Shown: positions 9,442 to 17,001 of the stretch, piece after piece
Layout: every line of letters begins with the position of its first letter
Numbering within the stretch: position 1 is the first letter of the stretch
Source of the DNA: Rhizobium etli 8C-3
GTDB taxonomy: Bacteria > Pseudomonadota > Alphaproteobacteria > Rhizobiales > Rhizobiaceae
Assembly (NCBI RefSeq): GCF_001908375.1
Contig: NZ_CP017244.1
Location: 372,001-436,000 of the forward strand
Direction: 5' to 3'
Length of the DNA stretch: 64,000 bases
The notes under the pieces: generated by a model
What the model saw: only the letters and a program-made list of their open reading frames with translations
What the model was told of the DNA's origin: nothing
The model's database searches: none
Program-made: the position numbers and the translations under genes

Positions 9442-9726
9442 ATGACGGATGATCCTAAGGTGAGGCTCGTGCACATATCGGGAAAGGTCCAGGGCGTCAG
9501 CTTCCGCATATGGACAAAGACCCAGGCACAGCGGCTCGGCTTGACCGGCTGGGTGCGTAACGAAGATGACGGATCCGTGACCGCATTGATCGCCGGGCAG
9601 GACGCGGCGGTTTCGAGAATGTTGAAACAGTTTTGGAACGGACCCGTCGGCGCGTCCGTTTCCAGGGTCGTGAGCGAACAGGCCTCCTTGGATGAGGCGC
9701 CAACGGACTTCCGGATCACGCGTTGA
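9442..9726 (+). CDS. acyP: Acylphosphatase
   Basis: 94 aa, exactly the usual size. The active-site signature GKVQGVSFR occupies 14-22, with the phosphate-binding arginine at 22, and the catalytic asparagine is N40 in the [11 protein letters not shown] motif. The enzyme hydrolyses acyl phosphates such as acetyl or carbamoyl phosphate in the cytoplasm. The ATG at 9442 follows GGAGGTGG; an in-frame ATG 15 bases earlier lacks one. It stands alone after the TRAP operon and may be co-transcribed with it across 64 bp, though no functional link is obvious. Confidence 0.95.
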   Translation: MTDDPKVRLVHISGKVQGVSFRIWTKTQAQRLGLTGWVRNEDDGSVTALIAGQDAAVSRMLKQFWNGPVGASVSRVVSEQASLDEAPTDFRITR

Positions 9727-9756
9727 GGTTGGTAGCCGCCCACGAAGGGGCATCTG

Positions 9757-10005
9757 TCATGGCGCTTCCTGCCGTCGAAGGCCTAATTCGATGACAAGGC
9801 CGCCCGACTTGTGCGTTGCCGATTTCTGCTTGGCAATCGACAGGATATAATCATCAGCGATATCAGCGACCGCCATGGCGATTTCTGCTGCCGAAAACTC
9901 CATAAGCCTTTCGCTGAAAATGATCTCGTAAACGGCCCCTTCGACCTTCTGCCGGCAGGCAAAAAGACGATCGGCATGATTGACCTGAATGGAAGGTAGT
10001 TCCAT
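9757..10005 (-). CDS. Small conserved-looking protein of unknown function
   Basis: 82 aa from the ATG at 10005, or 85 aa from a GTG at 10014 that sits directly after GGAGTT. I do not recognise a family. The sequence is an even mix of charged and hydrophobic residues (VEGAVYEIIFSERLMEF, then an alanine-rich helix) without a signal peptide or membrane segment, so a small cytoplasmic alpha/beta protein is likely. It reads outward from the same intergenic region as the XRE regulator of the YcaO cluster, on the opposite strand, so it might share control with that cluster. Coding status is moderately supported by codon composition and a plausible start. Confidence 0.55.
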   Translation of the reverse strand: MELPSIQVNHADRLFACRQKVEGAVYEIIFSERLMEFSAAEIAMAVADIADDYILSIAKQKSATHKSGGLVIELGLRRQEAP

Positions 10006-10014
10006 AGCTCTCAC

Positions 10015-10407
10015 AACTCCGATCTTGAGCGGTGGTGATCACCGACGATGCATCGACCCGACAAAACGCGCTGACGCTGTGGATGCTTGCCCCCATCGGC
10101 CAGCGAAAGCGCCAGATATTGACGCAGGAAGCATAACTGTAAAATTCCGCAGCGATGCGTGAAATCGACGTGACACAATTTTAAATAGCAGTATAGTATT
10201 TCATGCTAAAACAAGCTGCCCGGGGACTCCTGCCCCGTTTATTGCCAGGTCAGTTACCTTAAATTGAGATTAATTAGACTTGGTTGTAAAAACATTGAGA
10301 GGGTCCTTGGCAGGAAACCAAGAATAAGATTTGTAATAGATGACCTTTAGTTGCATTTTCGTCGAAATGTATCATGATGCACGTCGCATGAGCCAAGAGG
10401 GGGCCCC
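10015..10407. other. AT-rich divergent intergenic region before the YcaO cluster
   Basis: 393 bp that are clearly more AT-rich than the flanks. It contains an imperfect operator-like repeat with TAGCA at 10186-10190 and TGCTA at 10204-10208, and a short GC hairpin (CGGGG 10221-10225, CCCCG 10233-10237) whose 7-base loop is ACTCCTG and which is followed by TTTATT. A weak sigma-70-like pair, TTGAGA (10264) and TAAAAA (10287) with 17 bases between, could drive the XRE gene. None of these is decisive. AT-richness next to an unusual peptide cluster is compatible with horizontal acquisition. Confidence 0.45.
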
Positions 10408-10851
10408 ATGAAGGCGAAATCTCCAAATGCCATTGATATCTATGTGGGTGGTCGTCTGCGGCTCAGGCGGAAGGCTCTTGGCTTGAGCCAGGGCAGTCTA
10501 GCGGACGCCTTGGGTATAACATTTCAGCAAGTGCAAAAATACGAGAAGGGCATGAACCGAATAGGCGCTGGCAGGCTCCAGAGAATTGCGGAAATTCTCA
10601 AAGTTCCCATCGGGTTCTTCTTCGAAAACAGTGCGAGCGCGTCATCCGATGTCGAGGCACGGTGCGAGACGGATGATGTCACGCTGTTTATGACGTCGAA
10701 GGAGGGAGTGGCACTCAGCAGGGCATTTCTGGCAATCGAAGATCCCAACGTCCGTCAAAAACTGCTTGCCCTTACCAGAAGCCTTGGCTCTGCAAACCCG
10801 GTCGAGAACCACCGCGACAGTTCCGATCAGATAGAACCCGAGCGAGGATAG
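10408..10851 (+). CDS. XRE-family helix-turn-helix regulator
   Basis: 147 aa. Residues about 14-68 are a Cro/CI-type helix-turn-helix: LRLRRKALGLSQGSLADALG followed by the recognition stretch ITFQQVQKYEKGMNRIG. The C-terminal half is acidic and featureless and may mediate dimerisation. The size and the FQQVQKYEKG recognition helix resemble rhizobial PraR/PhrR-type regulators, but orthology is not claimed. A purine-rich AGAGGGGG precedes the ATG. Only 5 bp separate it from the next gene, so it is the first gene of the operon-like run that leads into the YcaO and TfuA genes and is a likely switch for it. Confidence 0.88.
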   Translation: MKAKSPNAIDIYVGGRLRLRRKALGLSQGSLADALGITFQQVQKYEKGMNRIGAGRLQRIAEILKVPIGFFFENSASASSDVEARCETDDVTLFMTSKEGVALSRAFLAIEDPNVRQKLLALTRSLGSANPVENHRDSSDQIEPERG

Positions 10852-10856
10852 ACACT

Positions 10857-12704
10857 TTGGTGCTGTATCTGCAGACATTCGGCGATCTGCGGCTGAGCGA
10901 TGCCGATGGCAATGCCATTCGCTATCCGGCCAAGGGCCTGGTGATGGTCGCCTATCTCTTCAGCCGCAAGACCCATGAACTGAGCCGTCATGAGCTCTCG
11001 GAGTTTCTATGGGCCGACGCGCAGGCCGAGCTTTCGGGGCTTAACCTGCGCAAGTTGATCTCACGCATTCGACAGATCGATGACGACACGAACGCAGCCC
11101 TGCTCCAGATCACGTCCAGTTCGATCCGGCTTAACACGAAGGCTCTTGCCGTCGATCTTCAGACTCTCGATAGCTCAATGCCTCCGTTGGCGCGATTGCA
11201 AGCGATCAGCGACCTGCTTCAGCGGGATTTCATGGCAAACGTGAAACCCTCAACCAGGTCGATCGACAACTGGATCACGGGAGAGCGTCGGACTCATCGA
11301 TTGAAGCTGCGCGAAGTGCTTTTTGACGCCTTGCCACATGCCAAAGGCAATGATGAGGTCCGGGCGATATCCACCGCCGGCCTGTATCTTCTGGAGAAAG
11401 ATCCGGCCGATGAAGAAATCAGGGAAATGCTTCGCCGGCTACCTGGAGCCGATCCGGCTGACGGGGCTAGGCATGAGAAGGTAGGCAGGCCGAAAATCGA
11501 CGCCCTGCCATTGACCCGACCAGACGGGCTCGTGCACCATGAGCCTGTCAGGCCCTCGCCGTCAGTGCTTCCTCGAGTCGTGCTGCTTCCGCCGGTTCCG
11601 CAGGGACATGTTGCCGGGCTCGCTATTGCCAACGCCCTGATCGAAGACGTCACCATTGAGCTTTGCGCGCTCCGCAACATTTCTATTGTCGCACCGCACA
11701 CGGCCGACCAGATTCGTCGCGACTCCGACAAAGCCCAGGTCGTTGTGCGGCACTCGATCTCTTATCTCCTTGAAACGCGGCTTTCGACTGAGGGGCTTTA
11801 TGCCCAGCTTATCTATTTTCCCACCGACGAGGTCATCTGGGCAACGCGCTTTACGATGACGTCGGACGCACTGCCGACACAAAGGCGGCTCATTGCCCAG
11901 AGGCTGACCTCTTCGCTGGTGCAAGAGCTGGCCAGGAACGAGCAGGCCAGATTGAACATCGAGGCCAATCCACAGGCATACCATTCATATCTCGTCGGTG
12001 CGAGTTTGGTTGGCAAGCTGACGCTGCCACATATCCGCAGGGCACGTAGCGCATTCAAGGAGGCTCTTCGATACAATCCTAATTTCTCGCCCGCCTTTGC
12101 CGGTCTTGCCCGTACCTATACAAGTGAATGGCTTGTTACGGCGCAGGGAAACGAAGAGCTGCTGCGCCTGGCGGAATCGAGCGCCCTTAAGGCCATAGAT
12201 GGGGATTCGGAATTTGTTGGCGGATACAGAGAATTAGGCGTCACCAAGCTTTATCGCGGCGACGTCGATCACAGCGTTTCCGCTCTCAGTCTGGCGGAAG
12301 AATTGAGTCCGCATTTTGCCGACGTCATTTATAGCCATGCTGACACGCTCGTACATGCCTCTCGCCCGGAGGAAGCGTTGTCGAAGATCAAAAAGGCGAT
12401 CTCGCTCAACCCGATATCGCCCGACGCCTACCTCTGGTGCGCGGCAGGGGCAAGTTATTTTCTTGAGCAGTATGAAGCGTCAATCGAATACGTGGAGGCG
12501 ATGAAAGACAAAGCACCTGCTCACCGGATCGCGGCGGCAAGCTGTGCGATGATTGGCGATCGAAGGCGGGCACAGTTTTACCGGCAACGCGCCGAAGCAC
12601 TCAATCCTGTTTTCGATGTCGAGAAATGGCTCTCTGTCGTTCCTTTCAAGGAACAATGGCAGAAGGAGCTTTATCGGGAGGGCCTTTTGAAGGCCGGATT
12701 TTAA
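10857..12704 (+). CDS. Winged-helix / TolB-like / TPR transcriptional regulator
   Basis: 615 aa. Residues 1 to about 95 are an OmpR/SARP-like winged helix (LQTFGDLRLSDADGN, then the SRHELSEFLW helix), joined to a helical stretch reminiscent of a bacterial transcriptional activation domain. The middle (about 240-360) resembles the TolB-like N-terminal domain seen in adenylate-cyclase and CadC-type regulators, starting RVVLLPPVPQG. The last 240 residues are TPR-like repeats including AYHSYLVGAS, NPNFSPAFAGLARTY and NPISPDAYLWCAAG. No membrane segment is visible, so it is cytoplasmic. The best start is TTG at 10857, 8 bases after GAGGA; GTG at 10860 is possible. Its position 23 bp before the orphan peptide gene makes it the likely pathway-specific activator. 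Confidence 0.82.
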   Translation: MVLYLQTFGDLRLSDADGNAIRYPAKGLVMVAYLFSRKTHELSRHELSEFLWADAQAELSGLNLRKLISRIRQIDDDTNAALLQITSSSIRLNTKALAVDLQTLDSSMPPLARLQAISDLLQRDFMANVKPSTRSIDNWITGERRTHRLKLREVLFDALPHAKGNDEVRAISTAGLYLLEKDPADEEIREMLRRLPGADPADGARHEKVGRPKIDALPLTRPDGLVHHEPVRPSPSVLPRVVLLPPVPQGHVAGLAIANALIEDVTIELCALRNISIVAPHTADQIRRDSDKAQVVVRHSISYLLETRLSTEGLYAQLIYFPTDEVIWATRFTMTSDALPTQRRLIAQRLTSSLVQELARNEQARLNIEANPQAYHSYLVGASLVGKLTLPHIRRARSAFKEALRYNPNFSPAFAGLARTYTSEWLVTAQGNEELLRLAESSALKAIDGDSEFVGGYRELGVTKLYRGDVDHSVSALSLAEELSPHFADVIYSHADTLVHASRPEEALSKIKKAISLNPISPDAYLWCAAGASYFLEQYEASIEYVEAMKDKAPAHRIAAASCAMIGDRRRAQFYRQRAEALNPVFDVEKWLSVVPFKEQWQKELYREGLLKAGF

Positions 12705-12727
12705 AACAACCCTTATGGAGAAAATTT

Positions 12728-12946
12728 ATGGAAAAAGCTGTCGTATTCGGCGTTGCAGGACAAGCGGATCTCTGGATTGCCGATCTTGACGCAGGCACGG
12801 TGAAGCCGCTTGCATCGCCTGTCGGAGAGCTGGCACGAGTTGTTTCGGATGTCCGCAAGACAGGAGCCACCTTTGTGAAGAAGGTGGATTTCGCTATTGC
12901 TGTTTCTTCGGCGCAAGCGGTGTTTTCCGGGCACGTCGACGGTTGA
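12728..12946 (+). CDS. 72-aa orphan peptide, candidate YcaO substrate
   Basis: A short reading frame with a good start: TATGGAG lies 7 bases before the ATG, immediately after the regulator gene and immediately before the YcaO gene. The product starts MEKAVVFGVAG and ends AVSSAQAVFSGHVDG. It has no cysteine, no signal peptide and no membrane segment, and I recognise no family. Its place at the head of a YcaO-TfuA pair is where RiPP precursor peptides are often found, so the serine- and alanine-rich C-terminus could be a core region (inference). The TGA stop is in the same frame as the YcaO coding region, with no other stop between them, so a joined product cannot be dismissed. Confidence 0.6.
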   Translation: MEKAVVFGVAGQADLWIADLDAGTVKPLASPVGELARVVSDVRKTGATFVKKVDFAIAVSSAQAVFSGHVDG

Positions 12947-12997
12947 GATCCTACTCTGACAGCCGCTCAAGTCCTTTCATATTCCGACCGGGCCGTC

Positions 12998-14149
12998 GTG
13001 CCGTCGGAAACGTTGATGCGCGTCTCGCCGTTTCTGCTTGACTTCGGCGTTACCCGTGTCGCACGTCACACCGGTCTCGATCGCATCGGGATACCGGTCT
13101 GGTGTGCCTATTCTCCCAATGCCCGCTCGATCGTCGTCGCTCAAGGCAAGGGCCTGACCGACGACGATGCGAAGGTGTCGGCCGTCATGGAGGCCCTGGA
13201 ACGGGCCGTTGCCGGCAATCCTTCCGTCAATACTGTGCGAACAAGCGCGCGCCGCCTTCAAGAATCCGGCTACATGGTTGAAAAGCTGAACTGTCTGATC
13301 GGTCGCCACAAGAACGACATAGGCGATGACGAAGGGATCGAATGGGCGCTCGGCAGGGAACTCCTGTCGGGGACCGAGATCTATATCCCTTTCGAGGCCG
13401 CGATCCTCGACCGGACGCGCGATTGCCGCTTCTGGATGTCCTCCGATGGCTTGGCGTGCGGAAACACGCTCGAAGAAGCAATTCTCCATGGGATTCTCGA
13501 GCGCATAGAACGGGATGCCCATGTCCTCTGGCAGATAGGCAATGACAAAGACCGCTACTCGCGCTGCATCGATCCACGCGGCCTCCAGGACCCGGCGCTG
13601 GATCAATTGATCGAAAAAATCGAAACGGCCGGGCTGGTACTTCGACTCTTCGACATGATGAGCGATATCGCCATTCCATGCTTCACAGCAATTTTAGCAC
13701 CAGGGGAAATCCATGGCGCCGCAGATGTCCGTTTTGTCGAAGTAACGGCAGGAAACGGCGCTCATCCATCGCCCGTTCGGGCAGCCATACGGGCTGTAAC
13801 CGAAGCAGTTCAATCCCGGTTGACCTATATCAGCGGCGCGCGGGATGACATATTGCCCGAAACCTATCATGCGCCTCTCCCGCTGCAGACGCGCACCGCT
13901 TTCCAGGCCGTTCCGGCGATGCCGGCAGCGATTGCGCCGGCCTTTCCACAATCGCTCTCACAACATCTCCACCATACGCTGGGTGCCTTGCGGGAAAAGC
14001 AAATAGACAAGGTCATCGTCCTGGCCCTGAGCGATCCCGCACTTCCCTTCAGCGTCACGAAAATCTTTATCCCTGCTCTTGAAAACCCTCCGGGCGGTCG
14101 CGCACGCCGCTTTGGAAATCGCGCGGTTTCAAAGGCCATTATGTCATGA
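12998..14149 (+). CDS. YcaO-domain ATP-dependent peptide-modifying enzyme
   Basis: 383 aa from the GTG at 12998. YcaO proteins activate a peptide backbone amide with ATP to make azolines or, with TfuA, thioamides. The family ATP/Mg motifs are visible: SAVMEALER at 61-69 and EEAILHGILERIERDA at 159-174, plus QGKGLT at 49-54. The C-terminus lacks the PxPxP tail of cyclodehydratase-type YcaOs, which fits the TfuA-associated type. The start is doubtful: the 17 codons before the GTG read YSDRAV and similar, resembling the N-terminal RAIPPEET element of TfuA-partnered homologues as I recall them, but contain no ATG, GTG or TTG and begin right after the stop of the 72-aa peptide. The stop overlaps the tfuA start by 4 bases. 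Confidence 0.9.
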   Translation: MPSETLMRVSPFLLDFGVTRVARHTGLDRIGIPVWCAYSPNARSIVVAQGKGLTDDDAKVSAVMEALERAVAGNPSVNTVRTSARRLQESGYMVEKLNCLIGRHKNDIGDDEGIEWALGRELLSGTEIYIPFEAAILDRTRDCRFWMSSDGLACGNTLEEAILHGILERIERDAHVLWQIGNDKDRYSRCIDPRGLQDPALDQLIEKIETAGLVLRLFDMMSDIAIPCFTAILAPGEIHGAADVRFVEVTAGNGAHPSPVRAAIRAVTEAVQSRLTYISGARDDILPETYHAPLPLQTRTAFQAVPAMPAAIAPAFPQSLSQHLHHTLGALREKQIDKVIVLALSDPALPFSVTKIFIPALENPPGGRARRFGNRAVSKAIMS

Positions 14150-14844
14150 AGGTCGTGTTCGTCGGTCCCAGCCTTCCAGATGCGGAATCCTTCGCTGGCG
14201 AGGAGGTCTTCGTCTGTCCACCTGCGGTTCAGGGCGATGTTCTTGCCGCCGTGAGGCGCGGGGCGAGCGTCATCGGTCTCATCGACGGCGGGTTCGAATA
14301 TACGGCGCCGGTCTGGCACAAGGAGATCCTTTATGCGCTATCTCAGAATGTGGCTGTCTTGGGCGCGGCCAGCATGGGAGCACTGCGCGCTGCAGAATGC
14401 CAGCTCTTTGGCATGATTGGCATCGGCCGTATCTTCAATGAATACCAGACGGGCGTGACCGTGGATGATTCTGACGTGGCATTGCTCCACGGCCCAATCG
14501 ATTATGGATATAAGTCCCTGACGGTGCCGCTCGTTAACGTCAGGGCAACGCTCGACAAGTTGGAAAGCGAAAACAAGCTAGCACCTGCCATGCGGGTAAG
14601 GCTTGAGGAGAGTGCTTCGCAAATCTTCTTCAAGGAGCGGACCTGGCAATCGATCATCGCCGGTTGCGACACGGCCAGTGTAGTGCCACCGCGAAAGTTG
14701 CTTTCGCTCTTGGTCTCAAACGCCGTCGACCAGAAACGTGCCGATGCTCTTGCGCTCCTGGAAGCTGTTCGCGCCATCACTGGATCCACCTTCGACAGAG
14801 AGATTTCATGGCGTATGAACGAGACATATGTTTCGTCCAAATGA
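14146..14844 (+). CDS. tfuA: TfuA-like YcaO partner protein
   Basis: 232 aa. The first half matches the TfuA core: KVVFVGPSLP, then PPAVQGDVLAAV, then IGLIDGGFEYTAPVWHKEIL and GAASMGALRAAE. TfuA was named for its need in trifolitoxin production in Rhizobium and is now known as the sulfur-delivery or accessory partner of YcaO enzymes that install backbone thioamides, for example in methyl-coenzyme M reductase (established for those systems). The ATG overlaps the YcaO stop (ATGA), giving coupled synthesis of the two partners. The C-terminal 80 residues are helical and of unknown role. Product in this organism is unknown. Confidence 0.92.
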   Translation: MKVVFVGPSLPDAESFAGEEVFVCPPAVQGDVLAAVRRGASVIGLIDGGFEYTAPVWHKEILYALSQNVAVLGAASMGALRAAECQLFGMIGIGRIFNEYQTGVTVDDSDVALLHGPIDYGYKSLTVPLVNVRATLDKLESENKLAPAMRVRLEESASQIFFKERTWQSIIAGCDTASVVPPRKLLSLLVSNAVDQKRADALALLEAVRAITGSTFDREISWRMNETYVSSK

Positions 14845-14943
14845 TATGCCTATGCCACTTGCAATTAGTGATTGTGTCACGCGGTTTTCACGGGCTCTTC
14901 GCTGTTATCCCCAATATGTTCTCCACAGGTATTGGAGATCGAG

Positions 14944-15201
14944 ATGAGCACCACTTCCGCAAGCAATCCAGATGGCCCCGGCCAGAATGCAAGATCCATT
15001 GACGAATTGGATGAGCTGATCGCGCTCGCCCGAATGATCACTTACGCAAGATACGCGGCGCAGGACGTAGAGCTTGTCAGCGCGACGCATTGGCTTGACC
15101 TTGCCCTGAAGGCCGTTACACGCGAGATTGGCGATGTCGCCGAAACGGGCCTGCCCGACCTGGCGCTGTCCGTGGACGTCTTCAATCTGCACAGGCACTA
15201 A
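14944..15201 (+). CDS. 85-aa orphan protein at the end of the YcaO-TfuA unit
   Basis: 85 aa starting at the ATG preceded by TTGGAGATCGAG. The N-terminus is a disordered SASNPDGPGQNA stretch; the rest is a helical segment (SIDELDELIALARMITYARY and onward) ending DVFNLHRH. There is no cysteine, signal peptide or membrane segment. No family recognised. It lies 99 bp after tfuA in the same orientation and is probably in the same transcript. It could be a second candidate substrate, a recognition or scaffold protein, or an immunity factor; nothing in the sequence decides between these. Confidence 0.6.
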   Translation: MSTTSASNPDGPGQNARSIDELDELIALARMITYARYAAQDVELVSATHWLDLALKAVTREIGDVAETGLPDLALSVDVFNLHRH

Positions 15202-15255
15202 ATGCGTCCACTCGGGCCGACAAGTCGGCCATGGCTCGTCGCACCATCGTCGCGG

Positions 15256-15702
15256 CTAGTCAAGACGCTTGGAATAAACGCCAAGCCGGTTTGACGGCTC
15301 ATACCCATTGCCCGTGTAGTAGTTGGCAACGCGACCGCTCTGCTGGGAAACGAGCCAGATCTGCAGATAACCCATTGCTCGGGCTTCGATTTGGAGGCGG
15401 CTCAGCAGACCTGAGCCGACTCCTTTTCGTTGATGCTTGGGCAATACGGCTATTTCAGCAAGGTGCAGGCCGCGGCCGATCACCGAAGTATGCGGAAGGG
15501 CAAAAGCGAAGCCGATGGCTTCTATCGCCTCGAATGCCGCCACGCCAATGCAGCCAGGTGTTTTGGCCAGTTCGTCCAGACGCCAAGCTGCATTCTCGAT
15601 CGACCACTTTTCACTCCAAGGCGGCTCGGCGTAAGCCTCAACCATAATGGCTGCGCTTTGCGCCGCCTCGGCATGTGTTATTCGTCTGAATTCGATGGGC
15701 AT
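15256..15702 (-). CDS. GNAT-family N-acetyltransferase
   Basis: 148 aa, standard GNAT size. The acetyl-CoA binding motif A is clear: EIAVLPKHQRKGVGSGLLS, with the Q/R-x-x-G-x-G signature, followed by a motif B-like helix and the YYTGNGYEP stretch near the end. Substrate is unknown. It converges on the 85-aa gene with about 50 bp between them, so it is not in the YcaO operon, but its position at the edge of a possible antimicrobial peptide cluster would fit a self-protection role (speculative). A GTG 6 bases upstream is an alternative start. Confidence 0.85.
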   Translation of the reverse strand: MPIEFRRITHAEAAQSAAIMVEAYAEPPWSEKWSIENAAWRLDELAKTPGCIGVAAFEAIEAIGFAFALPHTSVIGRGLHLAEIAVLPKHQRKGVGSGLLSRLQIEARAMGYLQIWLVSQQSGRVANYYTGNGYEPSNRLGVYSKRLD

Positions 15703-16022
15703 CCACACCTGCTATTGAAACGCTCGCAGAGAAGAAAACCTGCTTGTCTCCCAAATCCGCCTGAAGAGCACTGCAAACTTGTTTTCCGCAATGTTCTACC
15801 AGACCGCGAAATGATGCGCTCCATCGGCGATCCTGTTTCTATTGGATCGGTTCCACAGCGCCTCCGAGAGAACTAAGCACAGGCTTGCGCAAAGGTGTCG
15901 TGACTTTATCGTGACACTCGTGATAGGGGAAACATGACAATGGTACACTGGTATAAGATGTAATCCCGGATAGACGTGGGGCGGCCAAACCAGGCAGACC
16001 GCGAAGAGCGCTCCAAGCGCAG
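15703..16022. other. Intergenic region, nothing recognised
   Basis: About 320 bp between the GNAT start and the end of the kinase gene. Apart from a TCGTGAC/TCGTGAC direct repeat near 15899-15918 (GTCGTGACTTTATCGTGACA), I see no gene, clear terminator or promoter element. Confidence 0.35.
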
Positions 16023-16985
16023 TTACACCCGCGAGACCTGAGGCGTCCATTGTGCCAGACAGGCGGCAAGTTGATCGCTGTCGGGTGCACCCGTGCGTCC
16101 GCCAAAGACCTGACACTTAAGTGCTGCCGCCGCCGATGAGATTCGAATGGCATCTTCGATTTGCCATTTCTGTGCGACGGCAAAGGCGAACGCGCCATGG
16201 AAGATGTCGCCTGCGGCAAGTGTGTCGACTGCTTTGACGCATCGCGCGGTCATATGCATCACGCAATCGTTGACATCGTCATACCAAAAGGCGCCGTTTT
16301 CACCTGCCGTGACGCTGATAAACGCCTGCGGGAAACGCTGCTTGAGCACTCCGATCGCTGCAGCACAATCCTGCGTCCCGGCCAGCTTGCCTGCTGCAGG
16401 GTGCGAAAAGACGATATGGCTGGCTGCTGGCCCCAGGCGCTCGATGACCCCATCGGCAGCGACGTCGCCATCCAAGATCGCCGGCTTGCCTAGGCTTTGT
16501 GCCGTTTCCAGGACCTTGAGAGCAAGCTTTGGCCATCGAACATCAACTAATACGGCGTCGAAAGCGGCGATCTCGGTTGTCGAAACGTGTTTGACGGATC
16601 GATGCAGTTCGGGATCGTAAAAGGGGACGATGAGACGCTCGCCGCCGTCATCAACCACGATGGTCGAAACTGCAGATCTCGCGCCTTGCGCGATCTGCAT
16701 TCCGCTTGTGTCAATGCCGGCTGCCGAGAGATCCGCGATAATGCGTTTGCCAGTTTCGTCATCCCCAACAGAACCCCACAGGCTTGCCTTGCCCCCAAGC
16801 CTGACAACAGCGTAAGCCGCGCTCGAGGCCATGCCCTCGACTATCTGCAGCATGTCATATGGCAGAACCTTGCCTTGTCCCGTCGGCATTTTACGAACGC
16901 GAAACAGAGTATCCAGCACAGCTGCACCGACGCACAAGACGTGCGGCTGTCGGTCCCTTGTCTTTAAAAGCCTTTCACTCGTCAA
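16023..16985 (-). CDS. PfkB/ribokinase-family sugar kinase
   Basis: 320 aa. The N-terminal strand HVLCVGAAVLDTLFRV and the glycine region VRLGGKASLWGSVGDDETG are PfkB signatures; the catalytic loop near the C-terminus reads DTLAAGDIFHGAFAFAV, with AAGD in place of the common GAGD, a variant found in several functional sugar kinases. It would phosphorylate a sugar or 2-keto-3-deoxy acid in the cytoplasm. Last gene of a minus-strand unit with a sugar ABC transporter, a GntR regulator and a DapA-family aldolase, so kinase and aldolase may act in one pathway. Substrate not predictable. Confidence 0.88.
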   Translation of the reverse strand: MTSERLLKTRDRQPHVLCVGAAVLDTLFRVRKMPTGQGKVLPYDMLQIVEGMASSAAYAVVRLGGKASLWGSVGDDETGKRIIADLSAAGIDTSGMQIAQGARSAVSTIVVDDGGERLIVPFYDPELHRSVKHVSTTEIAAFDAVLVDVRWPKLALKVLETAQSLGKPAILDGDVAADGVIERLGPAASHIVFSHPAAGKLAGTQDCAAAIGVLKQRFPQAFISVTAGENGAFWYDDVNDCVMHMTARCVKAVDTLAAGDIFHGAFAFAVAQKWQIEDAIRISSAAAALKCQVFGGRTGAPDSDQLAACLAQWTPQVSRV

Positions 16986-17001
16986 GACAGCATGCCCGCC
17001 G

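Noticed and set aside
10221..10237. Short GC hairpin with an anti-SD-like ACTCCTG loop as another sRNA
   Set aside because: Only a 5-bp stem and no strong promoter or full terminator, so it was kept as a note on the intergenic region rather than called.
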